The notes under the pieces: model-generated
Told to the model about the DNA's origin: nothing
The model's input: only the letters and a program-made list of their open reading frames with translations
Database searches by the model: none
Shown: positions 18,827 to 27,960 of the stretch, piece by piece
Position numbering within the stretch: the first letter of the stretch is position 1
Layout of the letters: every line of letters starts with the position of its first letter
Made by a program: the position numbers and the translations under genes
Source of the DNA: Streptomyces sp. NBC_00659
Lineage (GTDB): Bacteria > Actinomycetota > Actinomycetes > Streptomycetales > Streptomycetaceae
Direction of reading: 5' to 3'
Assembly: GCF_036226925.1 (NCBI RefSeq)
Contig: NZ_CP109031.1
Coordinates: 4,526,001-4,590,000, forward strand
DNA: 64,000 nucleotides

Positions 18827-20236
18827 TCACGGGTGGGTCGGCTTGCCCTCTCCGTACAGCCAGTTCTTCCAGATCCCGCCGAAGTCCTTGTCCGGCGCGG
18901 CCTTCTCGACGTACGCGGTGAACGCGGCCGTGTCCGCGTTCGCGTGACGGCGGGTGGCGGCCCAGCCCTGGACGATGTCGTAGAAGGTGTCGTCGCCCAC
19001 CAGTTGGCGAATCTTGTGCAGGACCATCGCGCCGCGGTAGTAGACGGGCGGGTCGGAGATCTGCGCGGCACCGGGCGGGTCGGCGGGCGGGAAGGCCCAG
19101 ATCTCGCTGCTGTCGACCGGTTCGTAGTAGTCGCCCTTGTAGAGGGCGTTGAAGATCTCCTCGGCCGAGTCGCCGTCGTGGTCCTCCTGCCACAGCCACT
19201 CCGCGTAGGTGGCGAAGCCCTCGTTGAGCCACATGTCCCGCCAGGACTTCGGGGTGACCGAGTCGCCGAACCACTGGTGGGCCAGTTCGTGGACCAGGGT
19301 TCTGGTGTCCGGCGCGCCGGGGAAGACGGGGCGCGTCTGGGTCTCCAGGGCGTAGCCCGCGTCGTCGGCGCGGTCCACGATCGCCCCGGTGGAGGAGAAG
19401 GGGTACGGACCGAAGTTGTACTCCGCCCAGTCCATGATCTCGGGGATCTCCCCCAGCACCTTCTCGCTCGCCTGCTTCTGGGTCGGGTCCACCGCCGTGT
19501 AGACCGGCAGCCCGTTCTTCGCCGTCGAGCGGGTGACGTCGTAGCTGCCGATCGCGAGCGTCGCCACATAGCTCGCCATCGGTTCCGCGGTGTGCCAGGC
19601 GTAGGTCGTCCGGCCGTCCGTGGTCGACTCGCTCGTCAACTCACCGTTGGAAACGGCCTGGAGGCCTTTCGGGACGGTGATCCTGACGTCGTACGACGCC
19701 TTGTCGGAGGGGTGGTGGTCGCCGGGGAACCAGGCCATCGACCCCGTGGGCTCCCCGAGGGCGAGGGCGCCGTCGGCCGTGCGCAGCCAGCCCTCCTTGG
19801 AGGAGTCGGCATCGGTGATCGTCCGGGGGATCCCGGAGTAGCGGACCGTCGTGCTGAACGTCTCCCCCTTGTCGAGGTCGTCGTGCGGACGCACGGTCAG
19901 TTCCTGGCCCGCCCGGTTCCAGCGGGCGCCGCGGCCCTCGACGGTGACGTCGGAGACATCCAGCCCCAGCAGGTCGAGACGGAAGGCGCTGAGGTCCTCC
20001 AGGGCCCGCGCGGTGATCTCGGCGGTCCCCGTCAGCCGTTTGTCCCGGGGGTCGTAGGACAGGGTCAGTCCGTAGTGCGTGACGTCGTACCCGCCGTTGC
20101 CCATCTTCGGGAAGTACGGGTCGCCGACGCCGGCCGCGCCGGGTTTCCCGTGCACGCCGTCCCCGCCGCAGGCGGTGAGCCCGGCGACGAGCGCGAGAGC
20201 CAGGGCAAAGGGGACGGTGACGGAAGATCGGGGCAC
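18827..20236 (-). CDS. M1-family zinc metallopeptidase, lipoprotein
   Basis: About 469 residues. The zinc motif HELAHQWFGD with the downstream glutamate in WLNEGFATYAEW (HExxH-x18-E) is intact, and the substrate-recognition region before it is present although the classical GAMEN reads GYALE here (DDAGYALETQTRP). The N-terminus has a lipobox (LVAGLTACGG), so the mature protein should be lipid-anchored outside the cell. I use GTG 20236, which has AGGA eight bases upstream and starts the signal peptide directly; a longer GTG start at 20266 is open. At this length it lacks the large C-terminal ERAP-like domain of PepN, as in other short secreted M1 enzymes. Confidence 0.9.
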   Translation of the reverse strand: MPRSSVTVPFALALALVAGLTACGGDGVHGKPGAAGVGDPYFPKMGNGGYDVTHYGLTLSYDPRDKRLTGTAEITARALEDLSAFRLDLLGLDVSDVTVEGRGARWNRAGQELTVRPHDDLDKGETFSTTVRYSGIPRTITDADSSKEGWLRTADGALALGEPTGSMAWFPGDHHPSDKASYDVRITVPKGLQAVSNGELTSESTTDGRTTYAWHTAEPMASYVATLAIGSYDVTRSTAKNGLPVYTAVDPTQKQASEKVLGEIPEIMDWAEYNFGPYPFSSTGAIVDRADDAGYALETQTRPVFPGAPDTRTLVHELAHQWFGDSVTPKSWRDMWLNEGFATYAEWLWQEDHDGDSAEEIFNALYKGDYYEPVDSSEIWAFPPADPPGAAQISDPPVYYRGAMVLHKIRQLVGDDTFYDIVQGWAATRRHANADTAAFTAYVEKAAPDKDFGGIWKNWLYGEGKPTHP

Positions 20237-20408
20237 ATCCGCGATCCTAGGCGGCCGCTCCGCCACCTGCGGGGCGGCCGCCGCATCCCTGCGGTCGAAC
20301 GTCCCTGGACCGTCCGGAAACCGCGCCCCGGTGCCCCCGGTCCGGCCGGAAACCGCCCCCTCCGGCAGACCGGGAAGCGGACGCCGCCCGGCGTGACACC
20401 ATCACCTC

Positions 20409-20909
20409 GTGCTCGACATCGGCTACGCCCTCTCCAACCGCTTCCCCGACCCCCCGCAGACCGACTACCGCCGCGCGGACGTCCACGCGCTGCGGCACGA
20501 CCTGTTCTGCGGGGACGTGTACCTCGCCGACACCAAGACGGACCGGGAGGTGTCCACGGGCTGGGGCTGGGTGCCGGTGCTCGACTTCGCGTGGGCGCTG
20601 TGCGACATCGTGGAGCGGCTCGACCGCGACCCGCTGGGCAGCCGGGCCTCCCGCCCCCAGCAGGCGGAGCTGGACTTCACCGAGTCGACCGACCGCATGC
20701 TCTTCGAGCGCCGCTTCGGCTGGGTGGACATCGAGGCCGACTGGATGCCGGGCGACGAGGAGCCGCTGACCTTCTCGCACACCGAGTTCCGCCGCGAGGC
20801 CCGTGACTTCCTGCACGACCTGCTCGCGGACCTCACCGACCTGCACGAGGACCTCGCCGAGAACCCGGCGATCTGGACGCTCCAGGCCCGCTTCCCCCGC
20901 GTCTCCTAG
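20409..20909 (+). CDS. Conserved hypothetical protein
   Basis: 166 residues, acidic, no signal peptide or membrane segment. It starts at GTG (VLDIGYALSNRFPDPP) and contains a Trp-rich core (STGWGWVPVLDFAWALCDIVERL), a DFTESTDRMLF strand and an acidic helical end (DFLHDLLADLTDLHEDLAENP). I recognise no enzymatic motif. Composition and codon use match its neighbours. It is alone between the peptidase and a pentapeptide protein; no functional inference is offered. Confidence 0.75.
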   Translation: MLDIGYALSNRFPDPPQTDYRRADVHALRHDLFCGDVYLADTKTDREVSTGWGWVPVLDFAWALCDIVERLDRDPLGSRASRPQQAELDFTESTDRMLFERRFGWVDIEADWMPGDEEPLTFSHTEFRREARDFLHDLLADLTDLHEDLAENPAIWTLQARFPRVS

Positions 20910-20935
20910 AACCCGGACCGGACAGCCGGCGGGTC

Positions 20936-21658
20936 TCAGGCCCCCTCCGCGCCGCCGTCCACCCGCACCCCCAGGGCTGCCGCCAGCACCGGTGCCAGGT
21001 CCAGGAGCTGGTGGGTGCTGATGACCGCGCCCGCGAGCCGTTCCACGCCCCGCGCGATGTCCAGCTCCGCCGCCGCGCGCAGGTCCACGTCCACGAGGGT
21101 GGCCTCGGTGAGGTCCGCTCCCTTCAGGACGCAGTCCACGAACTCCACCCGCTCCAGGCGGGCGCCCCCGAAGTCCGGCTCGACCAGGACACAGCCCTCG
21201 AAGACGACGTCCTTCAGTCTCGCCTTGCGCAGATTCAGATAGTCGATCTTCCCGCCGCGCACGACCACCCGCTCCAGGACGGAGCCGTACAACTGCGCCC
21301 CGCCGAGGCGGGCGTCGATCAGCTCGACATCGCGCAGGGTCGACTCGGCGAGATCGGTGCCCACACCCCGGATGCCCGTGAGGACCGAGTCCAGCACGCG
21401 CGCGTGGTGCAGCCGTGTCTCGTCCAGCGCGCAGCCCGTCAGCGCGCAGTCCATGAAGCGGGCTCCCCCGCCGTCCTGTCCGGCGAAGTCCGCCTCCCGG
21501 AACTCCAGCCCGTCGTAGTCGCCGTCCGGCTCCAGTTCCCCACCGTCGTACGGCTCCAGCGCGGGCAGCCGCAGCTCCGGCCGCCGTGCCGCCCTCGGGC
21601 CGGCTCCCGGTGCCTTCGCACCCGTCCCGCCGCGTCCGCCCGCCACTCTCCTCGCCAT
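20936..21658 (-). CDS. Pentapeptide-repeat protein
   Basis: 240 residues. From about residue 45 to 205 the chain follows the A(D/N)LxX five-residue pattern (EFREADFAGQD, CALTGCALDETRL, STLRDVELIDARLGGAQLYGS, RKARLKDVVFEGCVL, GADLTEATLVDVDLRAA), which builds a right-handed quadrilateral beta-helix. An Arg/Gly/Ala-rich tail precedes it and a helical end follows. Some pentapeptide proteins mimic DNA and protect gyrase from quinolones, but many have no known role; no toxin or gyrase-poison gene is next to it, so I do not assign one. Confidence 0.88.
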   Translation of the reverse strand: MARRVAGGRGGTGAKAPGAGPRAARRPELRLPALEPYDGGELEPDGDYDGLEFREADFAGQDGGGARFMDCALTGCALDETRLHHARVLDSVLTGIRGVGTDLAESTLRDVELIDARLGGAQLYGSVLERVVVRGGKIDYLNLRKARLKDVVFEGCVLVEPDFGGARLERVEFVDCVLKGADLTEATLVDVDLRAAAELDIARGVERLAGAVISTHQLLDLAPVLAAALGVRVDGGAEGA

Positions 21659-21713
21659 GCCCCCATCCTGCCCGCCGCCACTGACAACGGGCGCCGGCCC
21701 CCGAGAACGCCCC

Positions 21714-21763
21714 GCATGTCACATCACGTCGGCCTGCGGAAACGCACGGCATGTCACATCACG
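21714..21763. promoter_or_regulatory. Direct repeat of 15 bp upstream of the FAD protein gene
   Basis: GCATGTCACATCACG occurs at 21714-21728 and again at 21749-21763, start to start 35 bp, about 110-160 bp upstream of the FAD protein start. Spacing near 3.3 helical turns suggests two protein-binding half-sites, possibly for a regulator of the downstream pair. No regulator is named. Confidence 0.45.
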
Positions 21764-21874
21764 GGCCCGCGTCACGTCGTACACACGGAAAGCCCTGTCG
21801 TCAGAGCACCGCCGGAAGCGCGGGCGCAGGTCGGCCGACACCGAGCAGACACCGAGCAGAGGAGACCTCCAGCC

Positions 21875-23041
21875 ATGTACCGCATCACCGTCATCGGCGG
21901 CGGCTTCGCCGGACTCACCGCCGCCGTCACCGCCGCCGAGGCGGGCGCCGAGGTCACCGTGTACGAAGCTCACCACACGCTCGGCGGGCGGGCCCGGACC
22001 GCCGAGGGGCCGTACCGGACGAACGAGGGACCGCACGCCCTCTACAGCGCGGGCCCGCACTGGACCTGGCTCCATCAGCGGGACCTGATCGGAGCGCTCG
22101 CCCCGATCCCGCCCCTGGAGGCGGCCCGGCTGCGCCTGCGGCACCGGGGCGTGCTGCGCCGCACCCCGCCGTTCGCGATGCTGAAGCTGCTGCGGCGCTC
22201 CTGCCAGCGGGCTCCGTCGGACGTCGACTTCATGACCTGGGCGAGGGGACAGGCCGGAGAGGAGGGCGCGCGGGCCGCGGCTCACTATGCGGCGGTCGTC
22301 CTCTTCCACCACGATCCCGGTTCGCTGTCGGCGGCGTTCGTGCAGGAGCGGCTGCGCCGGGCCATGAAGGTGCCGACGGAGGTGCACTGCCCCCGGGGCG
22401 GCTGGGCCGGCGTCATCGACCGGATGGCGGGGCGGGCGTGGAACCTCGGCGTGCGGATGGAGACGCTGGCCCGGGTGGACGCCGTCCCCGAGGGCGGGGG
22501 CCCGGTCGTCGTCGCCACCTCGCTGGCCTCGGCCCGCCGTCTGCTCAAGGACGACTCGCTGACCTGGCCGAGCGGCCGTACGGCCCTGGTCGACCTGGCG
22601 CTGCGGAGCCGTCGCGGGGACGCGTTCGCCGTCTCCGACCTGGACGCGCCGGGCTGGATCGAGCGCTTCACCGCCCGGGACCGCACCCTCGCCCCGGCCG
22701 GTGAGCAGCTCCTCCAGGGACAGTTCCCGATCGCCCCGGGGGAGTCCGGGGCACACGGCGCCGCCCGTGCCGAGCAGCTCCTCGACCTCGCCTTCCAGGG
22801 CTGGCGCGAGCGCGTCACCTGGCGGCGTACGAGCGTCGCGAACGGCCGTACGGGCGCGGTCGACCTGCCCGGCACGACCTGGCGGGACCGTCCGCGCATC
22901 GACCGGGGCGACGGCGTCTACCTCGTGGGTGACCAGGTAGCGGCTCCCGGGGTGCTCTCGGAGGTGTCCTTCAACAGCGCGATGGAGGCCGTGTCGCTGG
23001 CCCTGGGCCTCCGGGAGCGCCTTGACCTCAAGCGAGCTTGA
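21875..23041 (+). CDS. NAD(P)/FAD-dependent oxidoreductase (amine-oxidase/phytoene-desaturase-like fold)
   Basis: 388 residues. The N-terminal Rossmann dinucleotide fold is clear: VIGGGFAGLTAAV (GxGxxG at 8-13), then VYEAHHTLGGRARTAEG, the ExxxxxGGR element typical of amine oxidases and carotenoid desaturases. The C-terminal FAD contact VYLVGDQVAAPGVLSEVSFNSAMEA closes the family pattern. I choose ATG 21875, preceded by GGAG at 21861; the open frame upstream is antisense to the pentapeptide gene. It is followed 58 bp later by a quinone-reductase-like gene on the same strand. Substrate unknown. Confidence 0.85.
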   Translation: MYRITVIGGGFAGLTAAVTAAEAGAEVTVYEAHHTLGGRARTAEGPYRTNEGPHALYSAGPHWTWLHQRDLIGALAPIPPLEAARLRLRHRGVLRRTPPFAMLKLLRRSCQRAPSDVDFMTWARGQAGEEGARAAAHYAAVVLFHHDPGSLSAAFVQERLRRAMKVPTEVHCPRGGWAGVIDRMAGRAWNLGVRMETLARVDAVPEGGGPVVVATSLASARRLLKDDSLTWPSGRTALVDLALRSRRGDAFAVSDLDAPGWIERFTARDRTLAPAGEQLLQGQFPIAPGESGAHGAARAEQLLDLAFQGWRERVTWRRTSVANGRTGAVDLPGTTWRDRPRIDRGDGVYLVGDQVAAPGVLSEVSFNSAMEAVSLALGLRERLDLKRA

Positions 23042-23099
23042 GGTTGAACAGTGGTGAGGGTCTGACCGGTCGATCCCGCCGATTCCGAGGAGCCCCCCG

Positions 23100-24080
23100 A
23101 TGTACGCGATCCGACTGCACGCCTTCGGTCCCGCCGAGAATCTCGTCCACGAACGGACGGAGGACCCCGAGCCGGGACCCGGCCAGGTGCGGATCGCCGT
23201 GGCCGCCGCGGGCGTCCACCTCCTGGACACCGCCCTGCGCGCGGGCATGCGGGGCGGCCCGGCCCCCCAGCCCGTCCTGCCGACCGTCCCCGGCCGTGAG
23301 GTCGCCGGAACCGTCGAGTCCCTCGGTGAGGGCGTCGCCGGGCTCTGGCTCGGCAGACGCGTCGTCGCCCACCTCGGTTTCGCCCCCGGGGGCTACGCCG
23401 AGCTGGCGGTCACGGACGTCGAGCGCCTCCACGACATTCCCGGGAATCTCGACTTCGCGCAGGCCGTCGCCATGATCGGGACGGGCCGTACGGCCATGGG
23501 GATCGCGCAGTTCGCCGAGTTCGGCCCCGCCTCCGTGGTCGTCGTGCCCGCGGCGGCGGGCGGCATCGGCACGCTCCTCGTGCAGTACGCCCACCACGCT
23601 GGCGCGACCGTGGTGGGCCTCGCGGGCGGCCCCGAGAAGGTGGCGCTGGCCCGCGCGAACGGCGCCGATCCGGCCGTCGACTACACCGATCCCGGCTGGC
23701 CGGGGAAGGTCCGCGCGCAGCTCGGCGGCCGGGCGGCGACCGTCGTGCTCGACGGCGTCGGCGGTGACGTGGCCCGGGAGGCCGTCGGGCTGCTCGGCCC
23801 CGGCGGCCGGCACATCGTCTTCGGCTGGTCCGGCGCGGGCCTGCGCGGCGGCTCCCCGTACCTCGTGGAAGGGGTGTCCGAGCAGGTGCTCGGCCCCGTG
23901 ATGATGCGCAGGGCGGGCGGACCCGACCCCGTGCGGACCCTGGAGCTACGGGCCCTGGCCGAGGCCGCGGCCGGCCGCCTGGTTCCGGCCGTGACCCGTT
24001 TCCCCCTCGCCGAGGCGGCCGCGGCGCACCGGGCCCTGGAGAACAGGGCGACGATCGGAAAGGTGGTGCTGGAACCATGA
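23100..24080 (+). CDS. Zinc-type alcohol dehydrogenase superfamily quinone oxidoreductase
   Basis: 326-residue MDR protein. N-terminal GroES-like domain (MYAIRLHAFGPAENL, PTVPGREVAGTVESLG) and a Rossmann domain with the NADPH loop AAAGGIGTLLVQYA, then the end RFPLAEAAAAHRALENRATIGKVVL are diagnostic of the zeta-crystallin/quinone-oxidoreductase branch. The catalytic-zinc Cys/His ligands of true ADHs are absent (VAAAGVHLLDTALR replaces the GICGSD motif), as in the zinc-free branch. Its stop overlaps the start of the MFS gene by 4 bp, so the two are translationally coupled. Confidence 0.88.
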   Translation: MYAIRLHAFGPAENLVHERTEDPEPGPGQVRIAVAAAGVHLLDTALRAGMRGGPAPQPVLPTVPGREVAGTVESLGEGVAGLWLGRRVVAHLGFAPGGYAELAVTDVERLHDIPGNLDFAQAVAMIGTGRTAMGIAQFAEFGPASVVVVPAAAGGIGTLLVQYAHHAGATVVGLAGGPEKVALARANGADPAVDYTDPGWPGKVRAQLGGRAATVVLDGVGGDVAREAVGLLGPGGRHIVFGWSGAGLRGGSPYLVEGVSEQVLGPVMMRRAGGPDPVRTLELRALAEAAAGRLVPAVTRFPLAEAAAAHRALENRATIGKVVLEP

Positions 24081-25660
24081 CCACGAGCCGGTGGAACGCA
24101 CCCCATGAGGCGAAATCGTCCAAAGATGCGACCCATTCCGTTCCATGGTCTTCTGGGCGAATGAGTGTCACCCGGACAGGTGAACCAGAAGCGCCCGTGG
24201 GTCCCGACCCGCATCGCTGGTGGGCGCTGGTGATCATCGCGCTGGCCCAGCTCATGGTCGTGCTGGACGCGACGATCGTGAACATCGCCCTTCCGTCCGC
24301 GCAGCACGATCTCGGCATATCCGACGGCGACCGGCAGTGGGTCATCACGGCCTACACGCTGGCCTTCGGCGGGCTGCTGCTGCTCGGCGGCCGGGTCGCC
24401 GACCTCGTCGGACGCAAACGCACCTTCGTCATCGGGCTGATCGGCTTCGCGGTGGCGTCGGGCATCGGCGGCGCGGCGACCACGTCCGGCATGCTGTTCG
24501 GCGCCCGCGCCCTCCAGGGCGCCTTCGCCGCCCTGCTCGCGCCCTCGGCGCTGTCCCTGCTGACCACGACCTTCACCGACCCGAAGGAACGCGGAAAGGC
24601 GTTCGGTGTCTACGGAGCGCTGGCGGGCTCCGGCGCGGCCATCGGGTTCATCCTGGGCGGCCTGCTGACGGAGTACCTGAACTGGCGCTGGTGTCTGTAC
24701 GTCAACATCCCCATCGCGGTCATCGCGGTCTTCGGCGCGTTCGGACTGCTGCGCGACCGGCCCGGCCACAAGAACGTCCGCCTGGACGTGCCCGGCGCGG
24801 TGCTGGGCTGCGGCGGACTGGTGGCGATCGTGTACGGGGTCAGCGAGGCGGAGTCGCACGGCTGGTCGTCCCCGCTGGTGTTGGGTCTGATCGCGGGCGG
24901 GGTCGCGCTGCTGGTCGCGTTCGTGTGGTGGCAGAACAGGGCGCCGAGCCCGCTCCTGCCGCTGCACATCGTCAAGGACCGCAACCGCGCCGGCTGCTTC
25001 CTGACGATGGGGCTCGCCGTCATCGGCATGTTCGGCGTGTTCCTGTTCATGACCTACTACCTCCAGGTCGTCCTCGGATACTCGCCGGTGAAGACCGGTC
25101 TGGCGTTCCTGCCGCTGACCGTCGCGATCATCATCGGTTCGACGCAGATCTCGGCGCGGCTGCTGCCCCGTGTGGCGCCGCGCGTGCTGATGGTCCCGGG
25201 CATGATCCTCGCGGCCGGCGGCATGCTGTTCTTCACCCAGCTCACCGTCGACTCCGCCTACGCCACCGAGCTGCTGCCGGGGCTGCTCCTGCTGGGCCTC
25301 GGCATGGGCCTGACCTTCATGCCGGTCTTCGCCACCGCGACCGCGGGGGTCGCCCCGCAGGACGCGGGCGTCACCTCGGCGACGGTCAACACCTCGCAGC
25401 AGGTGGGCGGTTCGATCGGCACGGCGCTGCTGAACACCATCGCCACCACCGCGAGCGCGACCTACATCGCCGCCCATCTCCGCGATCCCTCGCAGCGGGA
25501 GCTGATCACCCGGGAGGGCGTCGTCCACGGGTACACCGTGGCCATCTGGTGGGCCGTCGGCATCATGCTGCTGGCCGGTCTGGTCGCGGGGCTCATGGTC
25601 ACGGCCAAGGCCCCCAGGCAAGCGCCGTCGGACGCGGCGGTCGCGGAATCGGTGGGCTGA
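24077..25660 (+). CDS. DHA2-family (14-TM) MFS drug/proton antiporter
   Basis: 527 residues with 14 hydrophobic segments by eye. The family signs are the first segment with LDATIVNIALPSAQ, motif A in GGRVADLVGRKRTFVIG, and motif-C-like GALAGSGAAIGFILGGLL. The region ATVNTSQQVGGSIGTALLNT near the C-terminus is typical of EmrB/QacA. Start: ATG 24077 overlaps the oxidoreductase stop; an internal ATG at 24161 (MSVTRTGEPEAP) is the likelier start if the first 28 polar residues are not conserved. Substrate cannot be inferred; coupling to a quinone-reductase gene suggests electrophile or quinone stress. Confidence 0.9.
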   Translation: MTTSRWNAPHEAKSSKDATHSVPWSSGRMSVTRTGEPEAPVGPDPHRWWALVIIALAQLMVVLDATIVNIALPSAQHDLGISDGDRQWVITAYTLAFGGLLLLGGRVADLVGRKRTFVIGLIGFAVASGIGGAATTSGMLFGARALQGAFAALLAPSALSLLTTTFTDPKERGKAFGVYGALAGSGAAIGFILGGLLTEYLNWRWCLYVNIPIAVIAVFGAFGLLRDRPGHKNVRLDVPGAVLGCGGLVAIVYGVSEAESHGWSSPLVLGLIAGGVALLVAFVWWQNRAPSPLLPLHIVKDRNRAGCFLTMGLAVIGMFGVFLFMTYYLQVVLGYSPVKTGLAFLPLTVAIIIGSTQISARLLPRVAPRVLMVPGMILAAGGMLFFTQLTVDSAYATELLPGLLLLGLGMGLTFMPVFATATAGVAPQDAGVTSATVNTSQQVGGSIGTALLNTIATTASATYIAAHLRDPSQRELITREGVVHGYTVAIWWAVGIMLLAGLVAGLMVTAKAPRQAPSDAAVAESVG

Positions 25661-25682
25661 CCCCGGCCCCCCCGGACGGTGT

Positions 25683-25717
25683 GGCCCCGGGCCGCGGGGA
25701 GCCGGCGGCCCGGGGCC
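25683..25717. terminator. Bidirectional terminator between MFS and FAD genes
   Basis: GGCCCCGGGCCGC pairs with GCGGCCCGGGGCC (13 bp, 9-base loop) in the convergent spacer. Three GGCACC hexamers follow at about 25723-25740. Confidence 0.75.
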
Positions 25718-25743
25718 GAACCGGCACCGGCACCGGCACCGGG

Positions 25744-27150
25744 TCAGTGGCGCCCCGCCACCCGGTCGGCGATCCGGGCCAGCCGGGACGACTCCGGGCT
25801 GTGGGTGGTCCCCTCACGGCGGTCGGCCGTGCGGTAGGTCGCGTACATGCCGTGGACGCCGATCCAGCGGAAGGGCTCCGGTTCCCACTTGCGGACCTTG
25901 TGGCCGACCCAGGGCAGGGCGGTCAGCTCGGTCGCGCCCGCCTGGCCGGAGTCCTGCCGCACGAGGTCGCGCAGGGTGCGGGCGGCGAGGTTGGTGGTGG
26001 CGACGCCTGAGCCGACGTAGCCGCCGGCCCAGCCGAGGCCCGTCGAGCGGTCCAGGGTGACGGTGGCGCACCAGTCGCGCGGGACTCCCAGAACGCCCGA
26101 CCAGGCGTGGGAGACCTGAACGCCGGTCAGCGACGGGAAGAGTCGGACGAGGATCTCGTACAGGGCGTCGATGGTCGCCTGCTGAGTGCGGCCGTCGTTG
26201 TCGGTGCGCGAGCCGAAGCGGTACGGGACGCCGCGGCCGCCGAGCGCGATCCGGCCGTCGGCGGTGCGCTGGGCGTACATGTACGCGTGGGCCATGTCGC
26301 CGAGCGTCTCGCGGCCCTCCCAGCCGATCTCCGCCCACTGGCCGGCGGTCAGCGGCTCCGTCGCGATCATCGAGGAGTTCATCGGCAGCCAGGTCCGCTT
26401 CTGGCCCTTGAGGTTCGCGGTGAAGCCCTCGGTGCAGCGCAGGATGTACGGGGCGCGGACGGTGCCGTACGGGGTCACCGCGTGCTGCGGGCGGATCTCG
26501 GTCACCGGCGTCTGCTCGTGGATGGTGACGCCGAGCGCCTCCACGGCGGCGGCGAGGCCCTTGACCAGCTTCACCGGGTGCAGCCGGGCCCCGTGCGGGG
26601 TCCAGGTCGAGCCGACCGCGTCCGCGACCCGGATCCGCTCGGCGGTCTCCTTCGCTCCGTACAGCTCGCGGTCCTTCTCGCCGAACGACAGCTCGTGCGC
26701 GTGGAAGGCCTTGAGCCGCGCGAGCTGGGCGGGCGTGTAGGCCACTTCCAGGACGCCGCCCTGGTGGATGTCGGCCTCGATGCCTTCGTCGGCGGCCACC
26801 CGGACGACCTCGTCCACGGTGTCGTTCATGGCCTGCTGGAGCCGTACGGCCGCCTCCTGGCCGTGCAGCCTCGCGTACCGGTCGCGGCCCGCGATGCCGT
26901 TGTAGAGCCAGCCGCCGTTGCGCCCGGAGGCGCCGTAGCCGCAGAACTTCTGCTCCAGGACGGTGACGCGCAGGAAGGGGGCCGCCTTCTTCAGGTAGTA
27001 CGCGGTCCACAGTCCCGTGTAGCCGCCGCCGACCACGACGACGTCGGCGGTCGCGTCGCCGGGCAGCGGCTCCCGGGGTGCGGGCAGGCCGTCGTCCGCG
27101 TACCAGAAGGAGATGCCACCGTTCACGACCTTGCTCGCCGAGCTGCTCAT
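25744..27150 (-). CDS. FAD-dependent amino-acid/amine oxidoreductase (DAO/PuuB-like)
   Basis: 468 residues. Rossmann FAD motif VVVVGGGYTGLWTAY (GxGxxG), the second strand VTVLEQKFCGYGASGRNGGW with the family GASGRNGG element, and the C-terminal AWSGVLGVPRD and GLGWAGGYVGSGVATTNLAARTLRDL are seen. This resembles DadA/gamma-glutamylputrescine oxidase-type enzymes (DAO fold). It starts MSSSASKVVNGGISFWY. It is followed (in its own direction) by the terminator above, and lies 9 bp from the rhomboid-like gene's stop, which precedes it on the same strand. Substrate unknown; an amine or imino acid is likely. Confidence 0.85.
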   Translation of the reverse strand: MSSSASKVVNGGISFWYADDGLPAPREPLPGDATADVVVVGGGYTGLWTAYYLKKAAPFLRVTVLEQKFCGYGASGRNGGWLYNGIAGRDRYARLHGQEAAVRLQQAMNDTVDEVVRVAADEGIEADIHQGGVLEVAYTPAQLARLKAFHAHELSFGEKDRELYGAKETAERIRVADAVGSTWTPHGARLHPVKLVKGLAAAVEALGVTIHEQTPVTEIRPQHAVTPYGTVRAPYILRCTEGFTANLKGQKRTWLPMNSSMIATEPLTAGQWAEIGWEGRETLGDMAHAYMYAQRTADGRIALGGRGVPYRFGSRTDNDGRTQQATIDALYEILVRLFPSLTGVQVSHAWSGVLGVPRDWCATVTLDRSTGLGWAGGYVGSGVATTNLAARTLRDLVRQDSGQAGATELTALPWVGHKVRKWEPEPFRWIGVHGMYATYRTADRREGTTHSPESSRLARIADRVAGRH

Positions 27151-27159
27151 GGCGGGACG

Positions 27160-27813
27160 CTAACTCCGGGGGGCGCCGGCTGTCTCCTTCGGATTCCGTG
27201 CTTTTCCGCGCCCTCTGGTCAGCGGATAACAGGCGAGTCCGATGAGAACGGAGGTGAAATGCCCGAGATCGGTGAAGGTCCTCTCCATCATGAAGGGAAT
27301 CCCGTACGCCGCCAGGACCGCCACCAGATACGCGTATCGCCAGGGCGTGGCGATCCGGTAGGTGAGCACGCCGACCACCCCCGCCAGGGCGTAGCTCACC
27401 CCGACATCGAGGGTGTCGACCGCGGAGTGCGGTGCCACGCCGTGCTTGATCGCCCAGAGCAGCGCACCCTCGCTGACCAGCGTCGACAGGACATGCGCGG
27501 CCGTGTTGACCGCCAGCCAGCGAGCGGTTCCCAGCCAGCGTTCGGCGGGCGCCTGGAAGACGGTGTAGAGAACGGCGTACGGAATCCAGTGCCCGCCGTC
27601 GATCCACATCGCGCTCGCGAACAGCACCCGCACCGGGTTGTCCGACAGCTCGTGGATGTTCGTCGAGCGCTGCCGCAGGAAGTCCTCTTCGAAATCCGAG
27701 GACATGTGGTGCAGGGCCACGGTGGTGACGAAGAGAATCGTCAGCCAGATGTACGTGCCCGGCGCCCCGCGCACGTACATCCACACCCTGTGGAAGAACC
27801 GTTCACCCCGCAT
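27160..27813 (-). CDS. Rhomboid-like integral membrane protein
   Basis: About 217 residues with six or so hydrophobic segments: GTYIWLTILFVTTVAL, HWIPYAVLYTVFQAP, LAVNTAAHVLSTLVSE, ALAGVVGVLTYRIA, YAYLVAVLAAYGIPFM, FTSVLIGLACYP. The layout (a loop after TM1, then H-W before a hydrophobic helix, an N-x-x-x-H-V pattern in TM3) fits rhomboid-like proteins, but I do not see a GxS catalytic serine, so it is probably a non-protease member. ATG 27813 (MRGERFFHRVW) is used; in-frame GTG 27827 is possible. Confidence 0.72.
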   Translation of the reverse strand: MRGERFFHRVWMYVRGAPGTYIWLTILFVTTVALHHMSSDFEEDFLRQRSTNIHELSDNPVRVLFASAMWIDGGHWIPYAVLYTVFQAPAERWLGTARWLAVNTAAHVLSTLVSEGALLWAIKHGVAPHSAVDTLDVGVSYALAGVVGVLTYRIATPWRYAYLVAVLAAYGIPFMMERTFTDLGHFTSVLIGLACYPLTRGRGKARNPKETAGAPRS

Positions 27814-27960
27814 GGCCTGATTCACCCATGCCCGCGGTGTCCCCGACGCGATCGACATTCCGGACGAGCCGACCGCGTCACGGGAGCGCCCGGCACGACG
27901 GCGGACCACGACGGCGGACCCGACCCGTGCGAGCGGCCGCGGGGGCCCTAATCTCGGCCC

